Notes: generated by a model not told the origin, from the letters alone. 54,565 bases of DNA from Afipia sp. (GCA_030652315.1 JAUSAX010000028.1:1-54565), one strand, 5' to 3'. Shown: positions 41,982 through 50,434, numbered from the stretch's first letter. Program-made: numbers and translations.

Positions 41982-42932
41982 TCAGGCCGCCTCCCGCTCA
42001 TCGTCGGTCATGCCGAGATTGGTGTCCGGTGCGAAGCCAAGCAGCCAATCGGCAGCCTTGCTTGCCTGCGAGGCCGCGCGGACGATGGCGCGATTGTCTT
42101 CGCGCAGCACGTCCAGCCAGGAGCCGATATAGTCGGCATGACGGACGGTGGGCACGATGCCGAGCGAGGCGCAGCAGAAGGCAGCGCTGATTTCGGCGAT
42201 CAGCTCCTCGAATGCGTATTTCTTGGTGCCGAACGAGCCGGTCAGATCACGGTTCAGTCGGTTGTGGTGTCCACTGGCATGACCTAGCTCATGCAGGGCC
42301 GTGCGGTGCCAGTTGATTGGCTCAAAATACGCCTGCGGCGGTGGAACCTGCACATAGTCGAGCGCCGGGGCGTAGAATGCGCGATCACCGCCGATGCGGA
42401 AGTCGATCCCCGTCGCCCGGATCAGAGCCTCGACCTTCGGCTCGATCAGGCCGGGCGGAGGCGGCGGAATGGTCGTAGCGATATCATCCGGCAGGCTATC
42501 GCACTGCGCCGTGTTGAACACTGTGAAGCGCTTGAGGAACGGAATAGCAGCCGCTTCCCCGCCGGCCTCGCGCGCCCGGCGCTTTTCGTCCTCCGGGGTG
42601 AAACGATCGGCATAGACGACGGTGGTGCCGCGTTCGCCCTTACGGACGTTGCCGCCAAGCGCAAGCGCCTGGCGGAAGGTGAGCCAGCTCTGGCCGGGGA
42701 AACCGTGCTGGATGACGGCGCCCCAAAGGATCAGAACATTGACGCCGGAATAATGCCGCCCGGTCGCGGCATTCGCCGGCATGGCGAGCGGCGCTTTGGT
42801 CGAGGCCGATCCCCAGGGCTGCACCCAGGGCACGCGCCCGGCTTCCAGCTCGGCGATGATGTTGCCGGTGATTTCGTCATAGAGGCTCGCCCGGGCCTGG
42901 CCGGCGCGCGCATTGTCATCTTTCTTGAACAT
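41982..42932 (-). CDS. ardC: ArdC-type antirestriction protein (zincin-like)
   Basis: This 316-residue protein has the ArdC N-terminal ssDNA-binding domain (ASLYDEITGNIIAELEAGRV, PWVQPW, ATGRHYSGVNVLILW) and a C-terminal metallopeptidase-like domain with HELGH at residues 214-218 and a further His222. ArdC proteins shield incoming single-stranded DNA from type I restriction. Metal site residues are intact. The gene is one of three in this window with the 40-nt leader, so it may be controlled together with parB and the DUF932 gene. Confidence 0.94.
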   Translation of the reverse strand: MFKKDDNARAGQARASLYDEITGNIIAELEAGRVPWVQPWGSASTKAPLAMPANAATGRHYSGVNVLILWGAVIQHGFPGQSWLTFRQALALGGNVRKGERGTTVVYADRFTPEDEKRRAREAGGEAAAIPFLKRFTVFNTAQCDSLPDDIATTIPPPPPGLIEPKVEALIRATGIDFRIGGDRAFYAPALDYVQVPPPQAYFEPINWHRTALHELGHASGHHNRLNRDLTGSFGTKKYAFEELIAEISAAFCCASLGIVPTVRHADYIGSWLDVLREDNRAIVRAASQASKAADWLLGFAPDTNLGMTDDEREAA

Positions 42933-42945
42933 CGCGGTTCTCCGC

Positions 42946-42985
42946 GACGGGCGCCGGAGACCTCTTCTCCAGTCCTCAACCCGTC
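42946..42985 (-). ncRNA. structured RNA leader of ardC (40-nt stem-loop, copy 2)
   Basis: The outer stem GACGGG/CCCGTC again spans 40 nt. The inner stem is GGAGA-AGAGG-TCTCC, which differs from copy 1 by compensating changes. Ribosome site GCGGAGA follows, 13 nt before the ATG. About 55 further upstream bases (to 43040) are shared with copy 3, including CGGGATTTCCGTGACGGG on the minus strand. Confidence 0.65.
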
Positions 42986-43090
42986 ACGGAAATCCCGTCC
43001 CACTCGCCCTCTCAGGGGGCGTTGCGGGGTCTCCCCCCGCTGACTTGATGTCCATCCGGGATGGCGAGGCCGCGTCGTTGTAAGACCGTT

Positions 43091-43129
43091 CCGTCCAGCG
43101 CCAGAAAATCTGGCGTCCAACCCGGACGG
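43091..43129 (+). ncRNA. nested stem-loop before the IS110 fragment, possible bridge-RNA remnant
   Basis: The outer arms CCGTCC (43091-43096) and GGACGG (43124-43129) enclose a perfect hairpin CGCCAGA-AAA-TCTGGCG (43099-43115). It lies 10 bases before the IS110 transposase start. IS110-group elements encode a bridge RNA in their left non-coding end, just upstream of the transposase. The match is by position and structure only. Confidence 0.3.
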
Positions 43130-43139
43130 GAGAAAATCA

Positions 43140-43390
43140 ATGGATCAGCAAGTCATTTTTGTAGGTTTGGACGTTCACAAGGCTACAATCGCTCTTGCCG
43201 TCGCTCGGGGAGGAAGATCAAGCGAGGTCAGATTCCAGGGATCATTGCCGCATCGACCCGGAGCCTTGCCGGATTTCGCGCGACGGCTGTTGAGCAAGCA
43301 CCCCGGGCGTCGGCTGTCGTTCTGCTACGAGGCGGGCGCCTGCGGCTACGGCCTGGCCCGAGAGCTGACCGCTTCACCTATCGTTTGGTC
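43140..43390 (+). pseudogene. IS110-family transposase, N-terminal fragment
   Basis: The first 80 codons (VGLDVHKATIALAVARGG, then LSFCYEAGACGYGLAREL) are the N-terminus of an IS110 DEDD transposase, with Asp in GLDVHK and Glu in CYEAG. After ASPIVW the frame runs into the antisense of marR, so the catalytic pair of downstream Asp residues and the Ser domain are lost. The cut lies near 43376-43400. The remnant marks the left edge of the export cassette. Confidence 0.9.
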
Positions 43391-43401
43391 ACACAAGTTG
43401 C

Positions 43402-43950
43402 TCATTGCGCCTTCTTGTTTGCACCCGCCGCAGGCCTCGCGCCCTGCCGCTGTCGGTTGCCACCCGACAAGCCAGGTCTGCGGCTCGAGCTTAGCGGTTG
43501 CGCAGGCGCGAGCTGGCGCTCATCAAGGTCGCCCACGGCCTTCGCAAGACGGTCTTGGGTCTCGGTGGGCAGCTTCGACAGCACGACCCGGTAGGCGTCG
43601 ATCGTTGCCGTGTGCAGCCCCACCGGGAGCGCATGGCCCGCGGGCGTCAACTCGACCCGTTTCTGGCGGCGATCGTGTGCGTCCTCTGCACGGCTGACGT
43701 ACCCCGCCTGGACCAGGCGATCGACCAGGCGGCTGGCCGCGTTGTGGGTCAAGCCGGTTGCCTGCGCGATGTCTGCGATCTTCATCTGCCCCTGGGTGAA
43801 GACCTGCACTATGGCGGTGAACTCACTGTAGGACAGGTCGTTGCCGCGCATCAGCCCCCGCAGCACCGGAGAGACCTGCTCCATCACGAGCGTGTGGACC
43901 CGTGCAAACGAAGTAGCGACTTGTGTCAGGCAGCGCTGGTCGGAGCCCAT
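43402..43950 (-). CDS. MarR-family regulator of the export operon
   Basis: The 182-residue protein has a winged helix-turn-helix: SYSEFTAIVQVFTQGQMKIA, DIAQATGLTHNAASRLVDRL and SRAEDAHDRRQKRVELTPAG, the MarR wing. The C-terminal 30 residues are a basic, disordered tail (SSSRRPGLSGGNRQRQGARP). I prefer the ATG at 43950, which has GGGAGAG close upstream; the ATG at 43962 is in-frame but lacks a ribosome site. It is divergent from hlyD and its operator covers both promoters. It probably represses the pump until a drug or metabolite binds. Confidence 0.9.
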   Translation of the reverse strand: MGSDQRCLTQVATSFARVHTLVMEQVSPVLRGLMRGNDLSYSEFTAIVQVFTQGQMKIADIAQATGLTHNAASRLVDRLVQAGYVSRAEDAHDRRQKRVELTPAGHALPVGLHTATIDAYRVVLSKLPTETQDRLAKAVGDLDERQLAPAQPLSSSRRPGLSGGNRQRQGARPAAGANKKAQ

Positions 43951-43961
43951 TAGCTCTCCCA

Positions 43962-43993
43962 TTGCATATTATGCGCAGACGCATATAATGCAA
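43962..43993. promoter_or_regulatory. MarR operator overlapping the hlyD promoter
   Basis: The arms TTGCATATTATGCG (43962-43975) and CGCATATAATGCAA (43980-43993) pair at 12 of 14 positions around four bases. On the plus strand the same bases form a promoter: -35 TTGCAT (43962-43967), 16-base spacer, -10 TATAAT (43984-43989). Binding would silence the pump operon and, being divergent, marR itself. Confidence 0.8.
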
Positions 43994-44051
43994 TTCGTAC
44001 ATATTATCAAGCCTCGCCCGCCCAAACGCCTGGAAAAAGCCCCCCCCTGAG

Positions 44052-45065
44052 ATGACAAAGAAACGACCCCTACTTCTTGTTGTTGGCCTTGCTTTGGCTG
44101 TTGCGGCCGCAGCCGCACTAATCCCATTGTGGTGGCAGAGTCGGCATGTCGGCCCGCCCGCAGGGTTGGTGTCTGCCAATGGCAGGATCGAGTCCGTCCA
44201 GGTGGATGCGGCGGTCAAGTCCCCCGGTCGCCTGGTCCAGGTGCTCGTGCGCGAAGGTGATCTGGTCGAAGCCGATCAGGTCGTCGCACAGATCGACGTC
44301 GCCGAACTCAAAGCGCAACGGGCGAAGTACGTAGCGGATATGGCGATGCAGGAGGCGTCGCTGCTCGAAGCCAAGGCCACGGTCGAGCAGCGACGCGCGG
44401 AGCTCAATCTGAAAGAGGCCAACCTCCAGCGCGCTGCGCAATTGGTCCGAACCGAGGCCGTGAGCCAGCGGACGCTCGACGAGGCGCGGAGCGGGCGCGA
44501 CGCCGCCCGGGCGATTCTGGCGGCCACGGAAAAGAACGTCGACGCGAGACAAAGTTCCATCCAGGCGGCTCAGGCCCTGATCGACCAGACCGACGCGCAG
44601 ATCGCCGATGCGACGTTGCGCTCGCCGGTACGAGGACGGGTACTCTACCGCTTGGCCAACCCCGGTGAAGTGCTCGGCGCTGGCGGCAAGGTGTTGACCA
44701 TCGTCGATCTGTCACAGGTTTACATGGAAATCTTCGTGCCCGCCGAGCAGGCCCGCCAGATTCCGCTCGGCTCGCAGGCACGCATCCAATTCGACACTAA
44801 CGACTTCGCGATACCGGCCAAGGTCAGCTTCGTCTCCCCCGATGCGCAGTTTACCCCGAAGCAGGTGGAAACGCGCAGCGAGCGCGACAAGCTAGTTTTT
44901 CGAGTCAGGTTGCGCATCCCGCAAAGCCTGATCGACCGCCACGTCGAACAGGTCAAGACCGGCGTGCGCGGCACCGGCTTCGTGAGACTCGAACCGAACC
45001 CGCCAGAGTGGCCGCATGACCTGCAGAAGCGGTTCCCCGGCGACCCGATCGACGCGGGGAACTGA
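44052..45065 (+). CDS. HlyD/AcrA-type periplasmic adaptor of an ABC exporter
   Basis: The 337-residue protein has an N-terminal membrane anchor (residues 6-27, LLLVVGLALAVAAAAALIPL), a barrel-sandwich lipoyl region (VQVDAAVKSPGRLVQVLVRE, GDLVEADQVVAQIDV), a long coiled coil (residues 90-180) and a second lipoyl half (ATLRSPVRGRVLYRLANPGE). It links the ABC pump to an outer-membrane channel. It resembles the YhiI type. A two-base gap separates its stop from the ABC gene. Confidence 0.93.
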   Translation: MTKKRPLLLVVGLALAVAAAAALIPLWWQSRHVGPPAGLVSANGRIESVQVDAAVKSPGRLVQVLVREGDLVEADQVVAQIDVAELKAQRAKYVADMAMQEASLLEAKATVEQRRAELNLKEANLQRAAQLVRTEAVSQRTLDEARSGRDAARAILAATEKNVDARQSSIQAAQALIDQTDAQIADATLRSPVRGRVLYRLANPGEVLGAGGKVLTIVDLSQVYMEIFVPAEQARQIPLGSQARIQFDTNDFAIPAKVSFVSPDAQFTPKQVETRSERDKLVFRVRLRIPQSLIDRHVEQVKTGVRGTGFVRLEPNPPEWPHDLQKRFPGDPIDAGN

Positions 45066-45066
45066 A

Positions 45067-47826
45067 ATGGATGCAGGCTTCACGCGGCCCGTCGCCCGGA
45101 TCACCGGGGTGAGCCATCGCTATGGCGCCACGACGGCGCTCGGCAACGTGTCGCTCGAATTGCCGAGCGGCCGGATGATCGGTCTGATCGGCCCTGACGG
45201 CGCCGGCAAGTCGACCTTGCTCGGGTTAATTGCTGGCGCGCGCAAGCTGCAGGCGGGTAGCGTCGACGTGTTCGACGGCAGCATGGGCTCAGCGGGTCAT
45301 CGCCGCGCCGTTTGCACACGCATAGCCTATATGCCCCAAGGGCTGGGGAAGAACCTTTATCAAGAGATCAGCGTTGCTGAAAACCTGTCTTTCTTTGGCA
45401 CGCTGTTCGGCCTTTCAGCATCCGAGCGAGAAGCCCGAATCCGCAAGCTCACCGCCGCCACCCGTCTGTTGCCTTTCCTGGATCGTCCCGCCGGCAAGCT
45501 GTCGGGCGGCATGAAGCAGAAACTGGGGCTTTGCTGTGCCCTGATCCATGACCCCGATCTGCTAATTCTCGACGAGCCGACGACGGGCGTTGACCCGCTG
45601 TCGCGTCGCCAGTTCTGGGAGTTGATCGCCAATTTGCGCCGCGAACGGCCGTCGATGACTGTGTTGGTCTCGACCGCTTATATCGACGAGGCGGCACACT
45701 GCGACTGGCTGGTCGCGATGGATCATGGTCACGTGCTGGCGTCGGCAACGATCGAGGAACTGCGCAGCAAAACAGGAGCGCAGGATCTTGATGCCGTTTT
45801 CATCGCGCTTCAACACGGCGGCACGTCTACTCATGAGCAGTTGGTCATCCCGCCGCGCCAGGCGTCGACGCAAGCGCCGGTCATCGTAGCCAAGGACCTG
45901 ACCGCGCGCTTCGGGACGTTCACCGCCGTGGACCGGGTCAGCTTCGCGATCGAGCGCGGCGAGATCTTCGGCTTCCTTGGTTCGAACGGCTGCGGCAAGA
46001 CGACGACGATGAAGATGCTGACAGGCCTGCTGGCCCCCAGCGAAGGAATGGCGGAGGTGTACGGCCAACCCGTTGATGCCAACGATCTCTCGGTACGCCG
46101 TAGGGTGGGGTTCATGACGCAAGCCTTCTCACTGTATGGTGAGTTGACGGTGCGCGACAACCTGATGCTCCACGCGCGTCTGTTCCATCTCGGCGAGCAG
46201 AAGTCGACGCAGCGCACAGAACAGCTCATCACCGAGATCGGCCTGAGCGAATATGCCGATGCGAAGGCCACCTCGCTGCCACTAGGCTTGCGTCAGCGGT
46301 TGTCGCTGGCCGTTGCCATTGTTCACGACCCGGAGTTGCTCATCCTTGACGAGCCGACCTCCGGTGTGGATCCGCAAGCGCGCGACGAGTTCTGGCGGAT
46401 TCTGGTGGACTTGTCGCGCAACAAGGGCGTGACGATCTTCGTCTCCACACATTTCATGAACGAGGCGATGCGCTGCGACCGTATCTCGCTGATGCACGCC
46501 GGGCGCGTGCTGGTATGCGATACACCGACACGAGTGATCGAAGCGGAAGGGGCACGCGATCTCGAGGATGCGTTCGTGTCTTGTATCGAGGAAGCAGAGT
46601 CGCAAGCGGCAGGCTCTGCTGCCTCCGCGCCCGCTCCCGTCGTGCCGCTGACCGCATCGGCCGCTGCCGGCTCTGACCAGACCAGGCATTTGCCGCCGTT
46701 CATGCCGATCCGTCGCCTGCTGGCCTATACGCGTTGCGAGACGCGCACCCTTCTACGCGACCCGGTGCGTCTGGCCTTTGCTTTTCTTGGCTCTTTCCTG
46801 ATGCTGCTGATCTTCGGGTACGGCGTTTCCAGCGACGTCAGCAATCTGAGCTACGCCGCCTTCGACCAGGACAACACACCCGAGAGCCGGGCCTATCTCG
46901 CCAACTTCTCAAGCTCCCGGTACTTCACCGAAAAATCCCCGATCCGCAGCAGCGATGAGATGGAGGCGCGGATGAAATCGAACGACATCACGCTGGCCAT
47001 CGAGATTCCGTCCGGCTTCGGGCGTTTGGTCAAGCGCGGCTCCGACTGGCAGGTATCGGCCTGGATCGATGGCGCCAATACCTCGCGAGCCAGTACGATC
47101 GAGGGCTACGTGCAGGCAGCGCACAACCTTTTTGCCGAACAGCGCAGCCGCGAATCCAGCAGTGCGGTGGCAACAGGCCCGAGTACGACCATCCTCGTGC
47201 GCAACCGCTACAACCCGACGGGAGAGAGCATCTACGCCATCGGACCTTCAGTGCCCGCCATGTTACTGATGTTGTTCCTGGCTATCCTGACGGCAGTCAG
47301 CGTCGCACGGGACAAGGAAATCGGCACCATCGCCAACTTTTATGCCACGCCGGTCACCCGCCTGGAATATCTGTTGGGCAAGCAGCTTCCATACATTGGC
47401 ATCGGTATGATCAATTTCCTGATCATGACTGCCACCGTGCTGTTCCTGTTCGGTGTGCCGTTGAAGGGTAGCGCCATCACGCTGGCAATGGGTACTGTCG
47501 TGTACGCCGCCGCGGCAACCGGCTACGGCTTGTTTATCTCGTCGTTCACCAGCAGCCAAGTCGCGGCGATCTTTGCCGCAGCTGTGCTGTCGATGCTGCC
47601 GACGATGCAGTTCTCCGGGATGATGCAGCCGGTTTCAACGCTGGAGGGCGGCGCGCGGCTCATGGGCTCGATGTGGCCGACGACCTACTACATGCACATG
47701 AGCGTGGGCGCTTTCACCAAGGGTCTGAGCTTCACCGACATGCAGACCGACTTGCTTTCGCTGATCGCGTTCCCGCTGGTCTTCGTCACCTTTTCGGTGT
47801 TGCTTCTGAAGAAGCAGGAGAAGTAG
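45067..47826 (+). CDS. ABC transporter, two ATPase domains fused to a permease (RbbA/YhiH-like)
   Basis: The 919-residue protein has two ABC domains and a C-terminal ABC-2 permease. The first has Walker A GPDGAGKS (residues 42-49), signature LSGGMKQKL and Walker B LLILDEPTTGVDP. The second has Walker A GSNGCGKT (about 308-315), an unusual signature LPLGLRQRL, and LLILDEPTSGVDPQ. The last 350 residues hold about six membrane helices. This is the layout of YhiH/RbbA. With the adaptor and YhhJ-like permease it forms an efflux pump. The ATG at 45067 is chosen because the longer frame overlaps hlyD. Confidence 0.95.
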   Translation: MDAGFTRPVARITGVSHRYGATTALGNVSLELPSGRMIGLIGPDGAGKSTLLGLIAGARKLQAGSVDVFDGSMGSAGHRRAVCTRIAYMPQGLGKNLYQEISVAENLSFFGTLFGLSASEREARIRKLTAATRLLPFLDRPAGKLSGGMKQKLGLCCALIHDPDLLILDEPTTGVDPLSRRQFWELIANLRRERPSMTVLVSTAYIDEAAHCDWLVAMDHGHVLASATIEELRSKTGAQDLDAVFIALQHGGTSTHEQLVIPPRQASTQAPVIVAKDLTARFGTFTAVDRVSFAIERGEIFGFLGSNGCGKTTTMKMLTGLLAPSEGMAEVYGQPVDANDLSVRRRVGFMTQAFSLYGELTVRDNLMLHARLFHLGEQKSTQRTEQLITEIGLSEYADAKATSLPLGLRQRLSLAVAIVHDPELLILDEPTSGVDPQARDEFWRILVDLSRNKGVTIFVSTHFMNEAMRCDRISLMHAGRVLVCDTPTRVIEAEGARDLEDAFVSCIEEAESQAAGSAASAPAPVVPLTASAAAGSDQTRHLPPFMPIRRLLAYTRCETRTLLRDPVRLAFAFLGSFLMLLIFGYGVSSDVSNLSYAAFDQDNTPESRAYLANFSSSRYFTEKSPIRSSDEMEARMKSNDITLAIEIPSGFGRLVKRGSDWQVSAWIDGANTSRASTIEGYVQAAHNLFAEQRSRESSSAVATGPSTTILVRNRYNPTGESIYAIGPSVPAMLLMLFLAILTAVSVARDKEIGTIANFYATPVTRLEYLLGKQLPYIGIGMINFLIMTATVLFLFGVPLKGSAITLAMGTVVYAAAATGYGLFISSFTSSQVAAIFAAAVLSMLPTMQFSGMMQPVSTLEGGARLMGSMWPTTYYMHMSVGAFTKGLSFTDMQTDLLSLIAFPLVFVTFSVLLLKKQEK

Positions 47827-47829
47827 CCC

Positions 47830-48948
47830 GTGCCGAGCCTGATCAACATCTGGTGGTTGGGAACCAAAGAGCTCAAGGAGCTCATCAAAGACGTGACGAT
47901 GATGCTGTTTATCGTCTGGTCGCTCGGCGTCAGCGTCTACACGCAGGCCAGTGGTAGCGGCGAGACTGTCAACAACGCAGCTATCGCAATCATCGACGAA
48001 GACCAGTCGCAGCTATCGCGCTCGATCATCGACCTCTTCTACCCGCCGTACTTCCAGAAGGTCCAAACCATCAGCGCGGCCGAGATCGATCGCGCGATGG
48101 ACAAAGGCCAGTTCACCTTCATCGTCGAGATCCCTCCCCGCTTCGAGGCCGACACTCGGGTCGGAAAGAACGCCGAGATCCATGTCAGCGCCGATGCGAC
48201 CGCGGTGCAACAGGCCGGCATCGGCACCGGCTACATTCAGAATATCATCTCCCAGGAAGTCACACGCTATCGCCAGGAGATGCAGAGCTACCGCGGGCTC
48301 GATTCCACCCTGGCCAAGCGTCGTGCCTTCAACCCCAACGGCACCCTGGCCTGGTTTAGTGCGCTTGTGGCCCTGACGGACCAACTCTCGATGCTGATGA
48401 TCATCCTGACCGGAGCTGCGCTGCTGCGCGAGCGCGAGCACGGGACCATCGAACACCTGCTCGTGATGCCGCTGAGGGCCTCGGAAATCGCGCTGGCAAA
48501 GGTCTGGGCCAACGGCCTGGCGATCATGGTGGCATTCACACTTTCGCTGCTGCTGGTGGTGCAAGGCGCGCTGCACGTGCCGATCGCCGGATCTCGCCCT
48601 CTGCTGCTGCTGGGCTCGGCGGTCTACATTTGTGCGGCGGCATCGATCGGCATCCTACTCGGCACGATCGCGCGCACGATGGCCCAATTTGCGCTGTTGA
48701 TGATGATGTCGGTCATGCCGATGATGATGTTGTCGGGCGGCATTTCGCCTGTGGAAAGCCAGCCGCAGTGGGTCCAGTACCTCACTTGGTTCTTCCCGTC
48801 ACGCCACTACATCAGCTTCATGCAGGGTATCGCATACCGCGGAGCGGATTTCTCGATGGTATGGAGGGATTTCGTCACCATGTTGGGCATGGGCGTCAGC
48901 TTTCTCACGGTCAGCCTGCTCTTGTTCAGACGATCCTTGGCCGGTTGA
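47830..48948 (+). CDS. ABC-2 type permease (YhhJ-like)
   Basis: This 372-residue permease starts at GTG with AGGAGAAG upstream, four bases after the ABC gene stop. It has an N-terminal helix (residues 20-40), a periplasmic domain (IDEDQSQLSRSIIDLFYPPY, KGQFTFIVEIPPRFEAD) and five C-terminal helices that include the ABC-2 motif ALLREREHGTIEHLLVMPL. Paired with the fused ABC protein it completes the exporter. Substrates of this family are not well defined; drugs, bile-type compounds or polyamine-like molecules are possible. Confidence 0.94.
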   Translation: MPSLINIWWLGTKELKELIKDVTMMLFIVWSLGVSVYTQASGSGETVNNAAIAIIDEDQSQLSRSIIDLFYPPYFQKVQTISAAEIDRAMDKGQFTFIVEIPPRFEADTRVGKNAEIHVSADATAVQQAGIGTGYIQNIISQEVTRYRQEMQSYRGLDSTLAKRRAFNPNGTLAWFSALVALTDQLSMLMIILTGAALLREREHGTIEHLLVMPLRASEIALAKVWANGLAIMVAFTLSLLLVVQGALHVPIAGSRPLLLLGSAVYICAAASIGILLGTIARTMAQFALLMMMSVMPMMMLSGGISPVESQPQWVQYLTWFFPSRHYISFMQGIAYRGADFSMVWRDFVTMLGMGVSFLTVSLLLFRRSLAG

Positions 48949-48978
48949 TGCCGCACAATCGCGCTGCCGGACGCTCGT

Positions 48979-49332
48979 TTGCTCGGCAAGCTGCACGCCA
49001 GTTCGACAAGAACCGCGCCATCGTCACTGTCGGTAGAGATAGCAGTCGACCCATTCCGAGTAGCCGAGACGGTCAGCATCAAATTTTCGGCCGCGCAGCC
49101 TGGGCTTGCGAAGGGGCTCGGCTTTCCAGGGGGCGCGCTCATCGGTGTTATCGACACTTGGATGCTCGTGCGATTACTGAGCGGGGCCTCCGACTCGCCG
49201 CCCGATCATCTGAATGTTCCTTGGCAAATCTTGGGCTTCATGTGCGCCGGCGCGATTGCCTCGATCATCCTTTCCTTGTTTGCGCAAAGTGCCTCGACAA
49301 AGGATGGGACGGCCCGGGAATTACGCAGCTGA
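48979..49332 (+). CDS. small membrane protein of unknown function
   Basis: The frame opens at TTG 48979, with no good ribosome site, and codes for 117 residues. It carries two hydrophobic segments (GGALIGVIDTWMLVRLL, and ILGFMCAGAIASIILSLFAQ). No family is recognised. It lies 30 bases after the permease gene, on the same strand, and fills most of the 435-bp gap before the lysR fragment. It may be a small fourth gene of the pump operon, or a chance frame. Confidence 0.4.
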   Translation: MLGKLHASSTRTAPSSLSVEIAVDPFRVAETVSIKFSAAQPGLAKGLGFPGGALIGVIDTWMLVRLLSGASDSPPDHLNVPWQILGFMCAGAIASIILSLFAQSASTKDGTARELRS

Positions 49333-49383
49333 ATATGATCGGAAACCGCAATTGCAAGCGACGAATCGTGAGCAGGCACCGCA

Positions 49384-49500
49384 ATGAATTCTGCTCGTGA
49401 AATCGAAGTTCGTCATTTGCGCTATTTCATAGCGGCGACAGTGTATGGCAGCTTTCGCAAAGCGGGCAGCGCACTTTCGATTCAAGAATCCACGATTAGC
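49384..49500 (+). pseudogene. lysR gene truncated after the helix-turn-helix start
   Basis: The ATG at 49384 opens EVRHLRYFIAATVYGSFRKA, then ALSIQESTISRR, after which the sequence becomes the end of the DUF932 gene. Over 34 residues it matches the complete LysR protein at 5852-6754 at 24 positions. Only the first helix-turn-helix part remains, so it cannot function. It shows that the foreign cassette once sat next to an ICE-type lysR gene and was joined here by recombination. Confidence 0.88.
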
Positions 49501-49503
49501 CGG

Positions 49504-50132
49504 CGTAGAGCGTCGTGGTGTCCTTGGTGATGTCGACGCGCGGATTGTAGACGCCGGTCGACCAGTCGAGGACGCCTGGCACCTTCCAACGGGTGTCGCC
49601 GGTGCCGTTGCCGGCGATGCGCTACACTGCCTCGACCAACTCGTGGTCGTAGATCCTCCCGTTAGTCCGGGTCTGTCACCGCCCGCAGTTCGACGCGGCC
49701 ATCATTGGTCTCGAGCGTCTTGATCTGCTCAGCGCGGTGGGAGATCAGGTTATATTGCAGGTTGATGCCGGCGAGCGCGGCGGGGTGCTGACGCAGGTAC
49801 GCGGCCGGGGCGCCGACCTGGCTCGCGAGTTGGCCGAAGCTCCAGTGCGTCGGCGCGATGGGCTTGTCGGCGCCCGGCAGGATCAGGGCGAGCCGTTCGG
49901 GGTCGGTGCGGCTGGCTTCGACATGGATGAGCGCGGATTCGACGACACGGGTCCGACTGCGCTCGGTGCGCTCGCGAACGGTCCGGCCGAGTTCGGGGAG
50001 GGACAGATAGCGCTCGTCGTCCGGCCGCGAGAACCACTCCGAGGAAACGCGGCCGATGCGCTCGCCGCGATTGACGTCCACCTTCCAGCCGCCACGCACG
50101 TCGCGCCGGGCATCGCGAACCTGCATGTTCAT
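49504..50132 (-). pseudogene. DUF932 protein gene, 3' end lost and frame broken
   Basis: The intact part codes for the N-terminal 155 residues (MNMQVRDARRDVRGGWKVDV, RIGRVSSEWFSRPDDERYLS, then THWSFGQLASQVGAPAAYLR). DUF932 proteins occur beside ArdC on ICEs and plasmids, and are thought to help the element in a new host. Near 49665 the frame is lost (VTDPD then stop). The next frame continues RIYDHELVEAV, then a TAG, then RIAGNGTGDTRWKVPGVLDW, STGVYNPRVDITKDTTTLYA, up to the cassette edge. So it has a frameshift, a nonsense codon and a missing 3' end. The start ATG at 50132 has GGAG upstream and the conserved 40-nt leader. Confidence 0.88.
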
Positions 50133-50147
50133 GGGATCAAACTCCAT

Positions 50148-50187
50148 GACGGGTGCCGGAAGACCCTCTCCCGACCCTCAACCCGTC
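50148..50187 (-). ncRNA. structured RNA leader of the DUF932 gene (40-nt stem-loop, copy 3)
   Basis: The outer stem GACGGG/CCCGTC spans 40 nt, as in copies 1 and 2. The inner stem is GGGAG-AGGGT-CTTCC, again changed but paired (one G-U). The ribosome site GGAG follows, and the ATG is 15 nt downstream. The region to 50245 further resembles the ardC leader (GGGGAGACCCCGCAAC on the minus strand). Confidence 0.65.
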
Positions 50188-50434
50188 ACGGAAATCCGGT
50201 CCACACTCTCACTCTATTGGGGGTGTTGCGGGGTCTCCCCGCAGAAGGGGTCGGCCGAGACCTTGGGCTCGGCCGCAGGGGAAGGCTTTCCCCTCCCGGA
50301 CCATATCATTCCCAATCAGCGGGTCATTGACTCCCAAATGGCCGGTTCGGAGCTGGCAGCCAGCTCGGCGACGCGGTCTTTGAGGCCTTTCCCCTGCAGG
50401 AACACCCTGATCCAGGACTGCCGCAGCAGCCCGG

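Larger units (their letters stand above)
43386..49503. mobile_element. foreign export cassette (marR-hlyD-ABC-permease-lysR')
   Basis: The block between the broken IS110 gene and the broken DUF932 gene holds five cargo genes that read opposite to the ICE backbone, except marR. Both flanking genes are truncated at the borders. At the right border the DUF932 codons for TTTLYAG run straight into lysR' sequence. No terminal repeats of the block were seen. Recombination between ICEs, or IS110-linked insertion followed by deletion, could explain it. Confidence 0.6.

Noticed and set aside
48950-49400. A 256-codon plus-strand frame (48630-49400) across the permease end
   Set aside because: It overlaps the permease in another frame and is Arg/His-rich; the permease frame is clearly the coding one.
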